A stretch of DNA of 64,000 nucleotides from Phoebastria nigripes (taxonomy: Eukaryota; Chordata; Aves; Procellariiformes; Diomedeidae): NCBI GenBank assembly GCA_035582835.1, contig JAYKAV010002661.1, positions 62,001 through 126,000 of the forward strand, written 5' to 3'. The first letter of the stretch is position 1, and each line of letters starts with the position of its first letter. Shown one piece after another: positions 12,301 through 22,900 of the stretch. Under the pieces are notes generated by a model, which did no database searches, had not been told where the DNA came from, and saw nothing but the letters and a program-made list of their open reading frames with translations. Both the position numbers and the translations under genes were made by a program.

Positions 12301-15300
12301 TAAGACCTCCAGTGAATACTTGGATAGTGACAGCCGGCCCAGCTCAGGTAATGTGCACTTGGTCATTTATTCCCAGGGGTGTGGTGCTAGGAGAACTGAA
12401 GGGTCTCAACTGCTGAGCAAAAGTCTCTCTATTGTTTTGTCAGAAACAGTGCCCCATGGCTGAGGTGGAGAGTAGTCATCTGGCACTGAGCACGCTCACA
12501 GAGCTGGTGGGAATTTTCCTGCAAAGTTGATTTAGTTGGAAAATGCTTATTCACTCAAACAGTATTTTTTCTGGATTTTTTTTTTTATTTTAAAATGGAC
12601 ATTTTAGCCACAAATGGAAGGAGGAGGAGACAGATTTATTAATTAATTACCTTGTCCAGTGCAGAATGACCATTGGCAAAGTGGCTAGAGTACTTACTAG
12701 AAGTGAAGGAGACCAACATCCATGTCAATGCTCTGCTTGAATCCAAGAAGGGTCCTGAACCTCACTAAGGCTTTGAAGATCACTACCACTGCAGTGCTCT
12801 GGCCAAATGAATGCTTGATCATTTATATAAAAATGAAACAGCTCTATTAAAAGACACTGAGAAAAACCACCCCAACAGTTTGCTGGCTAAAGCTTTCATG
12901 GACAGAAAGAGATTGAATTTCAGGTTTCTGGTCTGATTGATAGAGCGCGCTGTACTGCAGACTTTTATAGCTAGGATGTCTGTTAAAACCAGTTTCTGTC
13001 ACCTAGTCTGGGACAACGGGAATACTTCTTTTTAAACAGAATTTTGAAAAGCCGTAAGTCTTCAGTGAGACAAGGAAAGAATTTTTTTATTTACAGCATA
13101 TGGTTTTGCAGCCTGGTACTTAGAGTGGGTATAAAAAGTGCAAGTTTCTGTTGAGTGTTTAAGTTCAGGAGTTGTGTGCTTAGGCACGCACACAGTTCAA
13201 AAGGAAACAGCTTCCTTTTCTGTTTGCTTTATATAGAGAGGAATAATAAAAATTCCTATTCTGAATTTATACAGAGCCTTTTTTAATACTTCCATAATTA
13301 ATTGGCAATGATCGCAAGACCTGGAGAGGGAAGATAGTGTCCATTCTCTGCCCTTAGACGTTCCAGCTATCATAGACTTGGCAGCTCTGATCAGAGGCTA
13401 GTTTTACTCTGCTTTCCCATCCAAGCTGTGCTTGTGTGCACCTAGCACAAGTTACAACAGTGTAAGACGGCCCTATTTTACACCAGTTGCATAACAGTCC
13501 CCAAAGACATTTTCCAGTGAAGAACTGGGCGTGATGGTGCTGCACTTCACCCCATCCCACCCTCAGAACTAAGCATGCATGTGTGTGCCAAGCTGGCTCA
13601 GGGCCTAAGTAAATATGCAGAAGCCCAATAAAAGGTGGTTGAATTAGAGTATACCTCTGCTAAATAGGTTACCCAAATAAATGATCGTAAATTTAGGCCT
13701 GTGGCACATAGCAAATGAAGATTTATTTTATTCTCAGCACTTTTCTTCTACGGAGCATGTTTAGTTACTGTAAATAAGAAGTATCTTCCTATTTATTTTA
13801 ACTCTGCAGGCTTCTATGACCTGAGCGACGGTGGTTCTTGCTCACTCTCCAATTCTTGTACCTCTGTGTACAGTGAGTCCATCTCCTCCTCCCACACCAG
13901 TCTCTTGCCCGGCTCTCAACACCCTAAAGCAAGGCTCAGTGTGTTTGATTACCGACCCAAGTCTGCAGATGAAACTACTGTGCACACCACCAGCTTCCAA
14001 CAGCAGGGAACCTATGTCAGTGATGGATGTCGGATTACAGCTAGCACAGACATTTCTGGGACTCCTGCCAGGTCCCGACCGAGGCCAGTTTCCACAGGTA
14101 ATCGACTGCAGAACTGGATACTCATTCAAGAGAAGGTTATTACTTTTAGGACCTAATATACCAATGTGTAATCAATATATAGCACTCATTTTCAATACAC
14201 AAAGTGAGAATTAATCGAAACCACAGAGCCAAACCGTTTACTGTCCAACTTTCACTTGTCACCATGCTCAGATACTTTTAAACAATAACAAATACGAGGA
14301 CGTATGCATTTAGAAATGGAAAAATATTTAAGTGCATGAGATAAAATTGTAATGAATGTTGAGATTTTTTTTTTAATTTACCTGCTTGTGAAATCAGAAA
14401 AATTGCAGTATTTGAAATACCTTCTGTGAAGGTGCAGGGATGTATGAAAAATATAAGATGAATTCAAAATTAGAGGTGATGCATTTTACTGAGAAATATT
14501 TTACAGAAATATAAGGAGAGAGACTTCCAGGCTTAGTGCTTGTTTTCTCAATCTGTTGTAAAATGACTATGATAATACTTATATATACCTTGCCCTATTT
14601 ATTCAAATTAATGTGGACTCAAACAATACTCTTTTTCATAATTTATTATGTACAGTTAGGGATAACAGACACCAAAGGTTAATTGACTATCTAGGAACCA
14701 GTCATGAGCCTAATAGTGGATCAACCATGAATTTGCATCATACCTTTAGACAAAAGGGACAAGTCCATTAATATTCCAGATCTCTTGTTTACCCATCTGT
14801 GAAGTGACATCATATCACTTCTTATTTTGGGTCCTTCCAGGGCCTCAGAGCAACCTTGTGTTAGTGCAGTTCATATGGTGACCCAGCCAGATGTGTGACA
14901 GTTCCATTATAGAAACAGGGAAGCCATAGGGAACATCATTTCAAGTACCGTGTCACTCTGGAGTCATTCCCACAGTTTCTTGACCTGAGCTAGCTCACCT
15001 CTGGCTTGCTTGGAGCAGAAGCCAAGACAACCTGTTCTGTACCTGTCTGTGCAGACACACCTGAAGCAATGGTGGTAAATTATAGCATAAAAGCAAAGTC
15101 TTCTCAAGGCTTCTCAGAGGCTGGGGTTGGAGCTGATCTTAATGATCCATGGCTTCCATGTTCAGATTACAGACTTCTTGTTCTATCAGAAACTTTCCCG
15201 CCTTGCAACATTTTGCTAAGACCCCAGGGGCTTTATGGTTTTTTGGATATGGGGATAGACTAGCAGAAAAAAGGATAGCTCATGTTAAGCAGGGGTGTGN

Positions 15301-18300
15301 GAGTGAGGCTACAGACCTCCTTCAGCCCTCTTTCCTTTTTCCACCACCACCTCCCTTCTTCCTGGCTACAACCTCTTACTTCTTTCGGTGTGAGAAACGT
15401 TAAGTAGTGGGGTAGTAGTGGGTGTAGTCTTGAAGAAACAATTCTCGCAAAGTTGACCACATTGCAGGAAGTGCGGCAAGATGTTACTTCAGAAAAGTAT
15501 CATTTGGAGAGGGGAAGAAATTTCTCCTTTTCCTCTCCTTAGCTTGTCCACACAGGTAACTGCAGGTACAAACCGACTGCCTTTTCTTTCAGTGTCAAGC
15601 GGAAAGCTTGCTGAGACACCACAAGCACAGCATTCTTTTGACACCTTCCTGGTTTGTTTGCACAAGAGAGCATCACTACACACTGCCAACAATTTCCTAA
15701 AGAATTTTCATTATAAAAATATGTTGTTTGAGAAATCATCATCCTAACCTTCACTGTAGTAGGTCTGCAAGTGCCTTAGGTAGGACACTGCAGACAACGC
15801 CAAATTTTGAAGTCTTTCAAAAAAGCTTCCTGTCACAGGACAGAAATAGTCACTGTAAGTGAAATATGTGGTTGGATTTGATGGTTGGGTTTCCTGGTAG
15901 CATGAAGCAGCCAGGAAATCAGTTAGCTGAGGATTTGTTGGCACTGAAGTCTGCACTGTTGTACAGAGAAATCCAAGCTAACTGCAGGTGGTTCCAGTAC
16001 TCTTGGTACCAGAGGTAACACAGCACCATAGCGCTCTATGGGATGACTTGTCTGGATGGAACAGTCTTGCTTCACGCAAGAACACAGCCTGTCCTCTCAG
16101 CGCACAGGAGATGCTCCTGAGAGGAGGGTGCAGCAGTCAAGTGTAACTTACAGCAACCTTGACAGTACTCCAAAATTTAAGAAATCTGAATTGGTGGCCA
16201 TAAATGCCGTCTTCAGGGACTGAGCCTCCCATCTCCCTGAGTAGTTACCCTTAGATCTTTTTCTCTGTCAAAGTAAAGGTTCTTTAGTCCATTCTTCTAC
16301 GTCCTCAAGGTTGACTTTTAAAAACCCCACACGTAGAATTATGGCATTCCTGATTTTCTGCCTGTTAATAAAACCTCTGAATATTTCTTTCTGGAATTGA
16401 ATACTCTAAGAAGTTACTTACTTGAGAAAGGCATGAGACTGGTAATGTTGTTATCAAATGAAATGAGAGATCCAGTTAGGAGGTTTCATTGGATTCGTGG
16501 TTAAGGAAAAATAGAATCATCTCACTCTCTGGCCTATGGGACACTTGAGTCTTAATGGCTCTCCCGTGTGCATTGAGTGCTTCTGTTTACTAATGCCTTA
16601 CTAAAGCAAAATGCAAAAGAATAAACAACTACAGCTTCCAGCATTTAAGAGGTTAAGAAACACTATAACCTAGTGTCTGCTTAAGTCCTCTTAAAGCAGC
16701 TGGTTGAGTACTACAGATTTTTCCACGACACATGATATAAAAGGGTTGGAGGAAAAGCTGGAATTCAGATTTAACCACTTTAAAAAAAAAAATACCATTG
16801 ACTCTGCATGCTGGAAATTTCAGGAATTTCTGAGTTATAGTCATATACCCAGAGGAAGTCTTTACCCTATCCTGGGGGGAAAGTGTTCAAAAACTCTATC
16901 TGTTGTATTGGATAATTTTACATGACATTCAGCTTCAGGCTTTCTGGTTGTTGGATTCACTTTTTATCTCTGCTAAGAAATAAAAATAATCCCTTATTTT
17001 TGTTTAGTTGGTTGGGCTCATGTTAGTCTGTGACATTCTAGAACATTTTTGTATATGCGCAGATTTACTTTCATCCAAGTAGCACAGTTTAAATTTCCTG
17101 CAAAGGCATAAGTTTTATTATTGGCATTAAAAGGCATTCTAATCTCCATTATGCTCAGGTGAATAAAAACCTTGAAGTAATTCAGTGATCTTGGAGGACT
17201 GAAACTATTTTCTTCATTCATGCTACTGATTTTAGTAAAAGCTAGCACATCCCTTTGAAATAGCACTTCTAGCATAAGCCAGTTTGAATGTAATTGTCTG
17301 TGATTTAATTAGGTTATTTATTTTCATCCACTGTGTAGGTGACTTGGAAAGACTCATTCCAGCAGACGCTAGATTTCAGAACGAGGCAGATCCCAAATCC
17401 ATGTTGCCCCTGTGCCATGCCGGAGAAATGCACTTGCTCAGCGTGGACCCCAAATTCCAGAACGACTTGGTCTCCAAGAATGGCATTGATGTGTACCCAT
17501 ACCCAAGCCCCCTTCATGCGGTGGCTTTACAAAGTCCCCTTTTCTCCCTGGTGGGGACATCCCCAGAAGCAGACCTCCAGGCTCCTCCCAGCAAACCCAT
17601 GCCTAGTGCGACAGGTCCCAGCTTGATTAGGACTAGCCCAACCACTGAGGCCAAGCCAGGGGGTTACATCAATAAATTACTGCAGCTGACGAGATGCAAA
17701 GGGAACAATCGGGCTGATGCCAGTGAGTGGGTTTCAACAAAGAGCCAGCCAGCTACAATGCACCAGAGACTCATTATAACCCCCAGTGCCGGTGGAGTGA
17801 AAATTAACAGCAGCAGTAGCCAGCTGGAAAAACAAGCGAGTTCTCTGGAAAGTAACAAAGCTGAAGGGAAGCTGCAGAGAGAGGTGCCGGAGGGGGAATG
17901 TGCCAAGCAGCAGGAGACCATGCGCTGTATGAATGAAGAACAGCCATCCACTCGGCCTGACACAGAGCCATCAGCTGTGAATAGTTGTTATCCTGCCAAG
18001 TCAGCAGCAAGGGGCTCTCCTCTGGCAGAAGCAACGGACAGCAGCGTGGAGCACAGTTCACCCTGCTCGCAGCTGTACCAGGAGGACTCCAGCCCGGGCA
18101 CCTGGAACACTAAAGCCATCCCACCCAGAAAGCTGCCTCTCAAAAGGTGTGGCAATGCCAAACTGGCTAACGCCGGGTGTCATGAGCGAGTGGCGCAGAG
18201 TGAGTTCGTTCATGCCCAGTTCGTCCCTGCAGAATCCCACCAAGTCCGGGTCAAGTTTGCCAGCTCCAAAACAAAGGCTGTGAAGATAAAGAGGAGGAAC

Positions 18301-19137
18301 AGTGAAAAGGTACTACGGCCTGGGAGGCAAACCTTTTGCATGGAGAAGGCGAGAGGGTCCCATGGGGCTGCCAGGCTGCCTGCTGAGTGGAATCAGCCCC
18401 AAAGACCACACGGCACAAAGAGCCTTATGCGGAGACCTTCGTATTCCGGTGACCTGACCGGCAGGTCGTGCTCGGAGTCTAGCCTGTTCCCTGTGCAGGT
18501 CAGGCTCCCCACCGTGCCATCCAGGCCAGAGCTCTACAGAGCCTCTGCCAATGCACTGTATTCCCTCGAAGCAGCTTGCGTAGACACAGCCAACAAGAAG
18601 AAGCAGCGCAAGTGGCAGTCCACAGTGGAGATCTCTGCCAAGGCCCCCCTGACCAGCCTCTCTAGTAGCTTTGGCCTGGGAGCGCCAAGGCAGCCAGCAA
18701 GGAGAGCTGGTGTCCTGCGCACTGTCAGCATGAGGGCTCGCTCCAAGAGTCAGCGCCACGGAGCTTATGCCAAAAGCGAGTCAGACCACTCCGAGTACTC
18801 TGCAGAGTGCGCTTCCCTCTTTCACTCCACCATCGCAGAGACCAGCGAAGGGGAGGTCAGTGATTTCACGACTAACCGTTTCGGGGACAGTGAGTCCAGT
18901 GAAAGCGATTCAGATGGCAGCAGTAACAGTAGCAGCCTTGCCCTTGACTATGATGAGGGGGATGAAAGTGAGCTGATTTGGCCTGAAGGTTCAGTCAGGC
19001 AATCGGGGACTGTCCAGGCCTCTTCCAAGCCTCTTCCCCCAGTGCCCAAAATCTGTCGCATCAAAGCTTCAAAGGCACTAAAGAAGAAGATTAGGAGGTT
19101 CCAACCTGCCTCTCTGAAGGTCATGACCATGGTTTAA
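6074..19137 (+). CDS. DACT2: DACT2, dapper homolog 2 (four-exon gene, 819 aa)
   Basis: The coding sequence joins 6074-6313, 12215-12347, 13810-14097 and 17339-19137, giving 2,460 nt and 819 residues. Human DACT2 is about 774 residues and also uses four coding exons. Residues 69-104 form a leucine zipper with leucines at 69, 76, 83, 90, 97 and 104. The SDSRPSSGFY block lies near 118-127, YPYPSPLHAVALQSPLF at 273-289, and a lysine/arginine-rich KIKRR stretch near 535. A serine/acidic segment lies near 735-755 and a basic KASKALKKKIRRF segment near 800. The protein ends in MTMV, a class I PDZ ligand. Family knowledge: DACT proteins are cytoplasmic/nuclear scaffolds that dimerise through the zipper, bind Dishevelled via the C-terminal PDZ ligand, and, for DACT2, promote lysosomal degradation of type I TGF-beta/Nodal receptors. 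The KVMTMV tail and the WD-R-R-G-RL N-terminus favour DACT2 over DACT1 or DACT3. No frameshift or stop is present, so it is probably functional. Confidence 0.95.
6915..6948 (+). repeat. GT-rich tandem duplication
   Basis: A unit of the form GTGYGTACACCTAT occurs twice in a row in intron 1, inside a longer alternating purine-pyrimidine GT/CG-rich stretch. It is a short tandem duplication with no coding role. Confidence 0.6.
7140..7860. promoter_or_regulatory. Candidate intronic enhancer block A (intron 1)
   Basis: The stretch is single-copy, moderately AT-rich and dense in homeodomain TAAT/ATTA cores. It contains a perfect TCF/LEF-type ATCAAAGGG at 7171-7179 and a CCTGTCATTGATAAT motif at 7466-7480 that includes a MEIS/TGIF-type CTGTCA half-site. 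Low repeat content and motif density are typical of conserved noncoding elements near developmental genes. Conservation cannot be measured here, so the call is an inference. Confidence 0.35.
9409..9424 (+). repeat. Poly-T run
   Basis: Sixteen consecutive T residues followed by AATATT lie inside intron 1, close to an A10 run at about 9313. Their short spacing with opposite orientation suggests remnants of retroposon tails or simple slippage; nothing else supports a mobile element. Confidence 0.6.
10020..10460. promoter_or_regulatory. Candidate intronic enhancer block B (intron 1)
   Basis: This repeat-poor block contains a perfect TCF/LEF site AGATCAAAG (10178-10186), a second TCTTTGAA match at 10322-10329, a RUNX-type AACCACAG (10369-10375 region), an ATTGG box near 10384, and clustered ATTAATCATTAAGCAATTAATT homeodomain cores at about 10400-10422. 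The combination resembles a vertebrate developmental enhancer, and DACT genes are known Wnt-feedback regulators. Function is inferred only. Confidence 0.4.
12215..12347 (+). CDS. DACT2: DACT2 coding exon 2 (residues 81-125)
   Basis: The exon has 44 complete codons plus the first base of a split glycine codon. It starts after TTAG and ends before donor GTAATG. It encodes SRLRRQDVGLKSHLDQLDQR onward, nearly identical to the same segment in human DACT2, and carries zipper leucines 83, 90, 97 and 104 followed by LDSDSRPSSG. The intron therefore interrupts the zipper between its second and third leucines, with phase-0 joining that keeps the heptad register exactly. Confidence 0.95.
12348..13809 (+). 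other. DACT2: DACT2 intron 2 (1.46 kb)
   Basis: Donor GTAATG and acceptor CTGCAG flank an AT-rich intron in phase 1. It contains a tRNA-derived SINE-like fossil (12660-12815), a short T run near 12576, and no other recognisable element. Confidence 0.85.
12660..12815 (+). repeat. tRNA-derived SINE-like fossil
   Basis: The segment GTGGCTAGAGTACTTACTAG then GGAGACCAACATCCATGTCA resembles the tRNA-like head common in turtle and crocodilian SINEs ('tggttagagcactcacctgg..gggagacc..ggttcaattcc'). It is followed by GCTCTGCTTGAATCC and an inverted tail GGCTTTGAAGATCACTACC..GTGCTCTGGCC. The copy is old and diverged. It supports a sauropsid host. Confidence 0.55.
13810..14097 (+). CDS. DACT2: DACT2 coding exon 3 (residues 125-221)
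   Basis: The exon follows acceptor CTGCAG, completes the split glycine codon, and encodes 95 whole codons beginning FYDLSDGGSCSLSNSCTSVY, a block well conserved in DACT2 proteins. It ends RPRPVST plus the first base of a second split glycine before donor GTAATC (phase 1). The segment is serine-rich and probably unstructured; it carries the conserved KSADETTV motif near residue 175. Confidence 0.95.
14098..17338 (+). other. DACT2: DACT2 intron 3 (3.2 kb)
   Basis: Donor GTAATC and acceptor GTGTAG bound an AT-rich phase-1 intron. The 57 bases before the acceptor remain open in the exon 4 frame from an ATG at 17284, but this is intron (polypyrimidine tract translation). It contains one MIR-like fossil (14745-14850) and an A10 run near 16782; nothing else was recognised. 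Confidence 0.85.
14745..14850 (+). repeat. MIR-like SINE fragment
   Basis: GGGACAAGTCCATTAATATT, then GTTTACCCATCTGTGAAGTG, matches in order the MIR core 'gggcaagtcacttaacct..tttcctcatctgtaaaatggg'. The copy is truncated and diverged. Confidence 0.5.
17339..19137 (+). CDS. DACT2: DACT2 coding exon 4 (residues 221-819, terminal)
   Basis: This large last exon completes a split glycine, then encodes residues 222-819 up to TAA at 19135-19137. Conserved blocks are YPYPSPLHAVALQSPLF (273-289), KAVKIKRRNSEKVLR (near 533-547, a possible nuclear localisation signal), RRPSYSGDLTGRSCSESSLF (near 583-603), KKKQRKWQSTVEISA (near 640-654), TSEGEVSDFTTNRFGDSESS (near 722-742), a serine/aspartate-rich run after it, and PLPPVPKICRIKASKALKKK followed by IRRFQP..KVMTMV at the end. 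These match the order in human DACT2. The last four residues are a class I PDZ ligand for Dishevelled. Minus-strand and alternate-frame openings inside the exon are shadows. Confidence 0.96.
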
Positions 19138-19331
19138 GGGAGAGCAAGTATCTATTTCTTACAGTGAGACATCCTGCTGGCTGTCATTGCAAAACAAGAG
19201 AACCCATGTGCAGAGAAAAGGACTTGCTTAAACGAACTGTGAATAACCCCTGAATCAACACAAGGGATCTTGTTTGTTAATGCCTGGACATAAATGTCAC
19301 TGTATCTAATTTCCTCTTTTGCCATTTATTC

Positions 19332-19339
19332 TGTAAATA
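19332..19339 (+). promoter_or_regulatory. Pumilio response element in the 3' UTR
   Basis: TGTAAATA matches the canonical Pumilio/PUF recognition sequence UGUANAUA exactly and lies about 195 bases after the stop codon in the sense strand, embedded in U-rich sequence. Such sites usually lower mRNA stability or translation. An eight-base match can arise by chance, so occupancy is inferred. Confidence 0.4.
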
Positions 19340-19943
19340 TGGATCTGTGTATATTGTGTGATGCCTTTTTTTACTATGCAGAAGGGTCACCATGGTGAAA
19401 ATGAAAACAACCTCTGCCGTAAGATTTGACAGGCAGGCTCTTGATGGTTTGTTGACCATATGCACCCACAGAATCAGTCTCAGACACAAAGGCTTCCCAA
19501 GCAGAGGGGCTCTTCCCAACTGGCTATTTGGTAGCATCCCTCCCTCTTGTGAGGAATTCTTTGCAGTCTGAAGTCTGCATTAACCATCCAGCTGTCACTG
19601 TGCTCGTATGGAAAAGCTGTCAGTGCTCTCCATAGTTTTACTTTCTTTCAGATCAACCATCCCGTACCTTCTCCCAAGCATCAGGAGGATGAGGCTGTTC
19701 TTCTGTAAAAACATACTATGTTTAATCAAGAAGGCAAATGTATTTGTGAATGAGAACAAGACTTCAGTTTGTTTCCTGTTTTCAAAACTGAGGCTATAGG
19801 GTTTGTTTTTTCAAACCCCCGCTTTATGATGTTCCATGTTATTGTTCATTTGTTGAATGGGTGAAAGAACATGAGGGCTCAGTGCCACAGTGTGTGAATA
19901 GCTGGGACTGAGATTATAGCTTTGCCCCTGAAATTGCAAACTC

Positions 19944-19949
19944 AATAAA
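19944..19949 (+). terminator. DACT2: DACT2 polyadenylation signal AATAAA
   Basis: A canonical AATAAA hexamer sits 807 bases after the stop codon and is followed 20-45 bases later by a T/GT-rich downstream element. It is the only perfect hexamer between the stop codon and this point, so it is the likely main cleavage signal. Confidence 0.8.
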
Positions 19950-19970
19950 TACTATTTAATGTACTTCTGA

Positions 19971-22900
19971 AAATTGTGCTTGTCTACTTTGATGTCTAAA
20001 GAAAATTATTCTGAACTCTAACATCACCTCAGGAATGCAGAGGAGCTTTCCTTGGTAAAACAGATCTGTGTTTTCATGATTGCTGTGCAGAGGGGTTCTT
20101 TTTTATTTTTCAGAGGGTTGCTGTGGCTTAGTTAGAACCAGGGTCCTTTCAGCCTCTACCTCAGGAAACCTGCTTCAGCACATCCTTCTAAATGAGTGAA
20201 TTAAAAAACAGTATTTGTATTGAGGACAGAGTAGTGTTTAACTGACTCAATTCAATTGATGCAATTTTGTCACAAGACACTCTTAATTTAAAACACATAT
20301 TTATGTATACGTAATGTGTTTTGAATGCATTTGAGGGCACCTATGTGAAGCTTTGAATCGGTTGCTAAACTGATGAAGTGATTTTTTTGTGTTCAGACAA
20401 GCAGTCCTAATTCTTTCCTCTGAGCACAGCAATCTGGAAGCTGAGCTGAAGTTCACCCTGTGTTTACCAAAGAGCAGGTTTTATCCTCCTACCCTGTTTC
20501 AGTGCCTAATCTGAATACATTCCTGGCCTAGGAGATGTAGGCATTACCTCATTCAGCAGAGTGTACTGGGTCTGAAACAAAAGGCAAGTGCTTTGCAGAA
20601 GCTGGGTAAAAGAGTGCTTGTTTACTCCAGGGATTCATTAGCAAACAGAAGTATTGAAAGACTAAACTTTTAGCCAATGCCTTCTATTCTTTGGAAGCTA
20701 TGTTATGTTTTTAAACCACTCTATTTTCAAATCATTTTTGGAAAATGAGGTAGAGAAAAGTAAAAGTTACGTGAAGTCATTTAATTGAAGTATTCAAGCT
20801 AGTGCATTAACACCATCCTTACTGCAACTAGGAAAATATACATTTTAGTCAGTGGAATATGTTTAAGCATTTTTTCATGGTCCCAAGAGTATTGGACATA
20901 ATCACTCCTGTAGGATTAATGGGAGAATTTCACAGGTCTGGTGGTGGTTTCTTGTTCAGTATGTCTAGCAACAGAACAAACAAAATAGTGATTTATGCCA
21001 TGTTGACTTTCTACACCACAAAAGGATTCTTTTTCCCATTTACACAAAAGGTTTGGTTTGGGGGAGTGTGTCAAAAGTTACATACGAACCTTTAATCCAT
21101 GGATTTTCTGTATTGGGGTGGGGATTATTGGTTAGATAGGAATTTTGAGGGTATTTTTTTCGTGGGTGAGGAAATCGTTCCTAACTAGAAAATTGCTTTG
21201 GGTAGGAGTGTTCTGAAACCTGGTAAAAACCGCCACCCAGTAGATCCCTGCCTTTTCATCGGAGTAAGCTCAAACAGTAAGTTTGTGGTCCCACAACTCA
21301 GTAAATCCCGCTTTAGGGCTGTTAATACTCCGTCAGAAATGTTGCCAGACACATGATGAAAGTGCTGATCCAGCATGAACTCACACTGCCAATTCAAATA
21401 AAGAAAAATGATGACTTAATTTTGTACTGACAGGTTTTATGCCAGATGAGGTATCGCTGCCTCTACAGCTCACACTTTCTGCCAGGTCAGATAACGTCTT
21501 TCCTCCCAGAGCGAGCGTAAAGCCAACATAAAAGCATAAAGCTGGCATAAACGTCATCATCCTATGCCTTGGCTAATTTGACAGAAGAATGATTATGTGC
21601 CCACACTTGAGCCAGGGGAAACCTGTGGTGCTGGAGAACCCCGGCAATGCAGAGAACCCGCTGTTAAGTGTTGAGGTATCACCATGTGCAGTGATGCTAC
21701 CAAGCTGTGACTTTCCGGGGAGGGCAGAACGGGTGGTGCCACCCCTCCTCCTTCTTACTCCAGGACATTGGACCTTCTCCCTAGCACTGCCCTTCAGAAA
21801 CACTGCTTTCCTCTGCTGGAGCAGAAACTGCGTTGGGACCAGAGCTCTTGAGGGAAGAAGTAGGACAGTGCAAAGCAGGGCAGAAGACTCGGGTGGCCGA
21901 TACTCCAGCTATACTGGCACCAAAAATATGGTTCAGTACACTGGTAAAAATTAGTATGTTTTGTTGGCATGTACACTGAGAATTTTGATAAAACTGGCTA
22001 TGAGTGTGATGCCTGTCAGTACTCTCTCTCCATCAGAGACTATGGGCTAGCTCTGCTGACAGCACTCAGGAATACCTACCTCCCAAGCAAACAGATCCAA
22101 AACATATTTAAAATCACCAAATACCAAGAAATACTTTGATGCACTATTCTTTTATATGGATATACTAAACATCATAAAAACAGCTTTCAGCTCCATATGA
22201 AGCCTCATAGTGAGAATCAGGGATGCCCAGCTTTACTCATGGTCATGGCATTACAAAACAGCAATATTCACTGCCTATTTTCTCTTCCAGAAGGAATCCA
22301 CAAAATCTTTTTACCTTGCAGCATCTTGTACTATAAAGGCCTAAGAGAATGCAAAAAATGTCAGTCGGTGATTCAGTTAGAAGTCTAGCACCAAACCTGA
22401 TACACTTTAGGAGTGAGAAGTTTAGCACTTTCACTGTGACTTGATTAGCAAGTGTATAGATCTGACAGCTGTTTCAGAACAGCTTTATGCAGCGTCTCTT
22501 TTGCAGGAGCTAACATCTGTCATCATCGCTTGAAGCTCTGAGGGTGAATCAAAATCATCCAGTGCTGAAATCTATGCACCAGATCAGCAGTTTCCTTCTG
22601 TCAAAGGCAGATATTTACACTTCGGTGTAGGAGCAAATTGCTCCTAAACCACAAAGGAAAGAAAAGAAAGGAAAAAAAGAGGTAATAGAAAGGGAATTAA
22701 GGAAGCTTTAAGAGCAATTTGCAGAATAGATCAGAATTACGATTTTTAAAACTTCATTAATCCTTTTATTGCTCTAATAATTTTGGAACTGGATAATTAC
22801 CAGCCGCCTTGGCCTTGACACAATCTTAGATTTTCAAGTCCACAGCCAGTACCCAAAGCATGGGATGGAGTCAGAGAACTGATGTTTTGTTGGAGACACC

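Larger units (their letters stand above)
19138..19970 (+). other. DACT2: DACT2 3' UTR
   Basis: About 830 bases separate the stop codon from the first AATAAA. The stretch has no competing polyadenylation signal, no long open frame in sense that shows conservation, and a GT-rich region just after the expected cleavage point (TTGTGCTTGTCTACTTTGAT, about 19974-19993). The end coordinate is approximate. Confidence 0.75.

Noticed and set aside
13831..14214. 127-codon + frame over exon 3
   Set aside because: It is an alternate frame of exon 3 that runs past the splice donor. The true frame matches DACT2.
17284..17338. Possible start of DACT2 exon 4 frame at ATG 17284
   Set aside because: The 57 bases sit before a clear GTGTAG acceptor and encode polypyrimidine-tract residues. 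The upstream exons join in phase, so this is intron.
17664..18759. Minus-strand frames inside exon 4
   Set aside because: They are shadows of the DACT2 coding strand, with no start context or homology.
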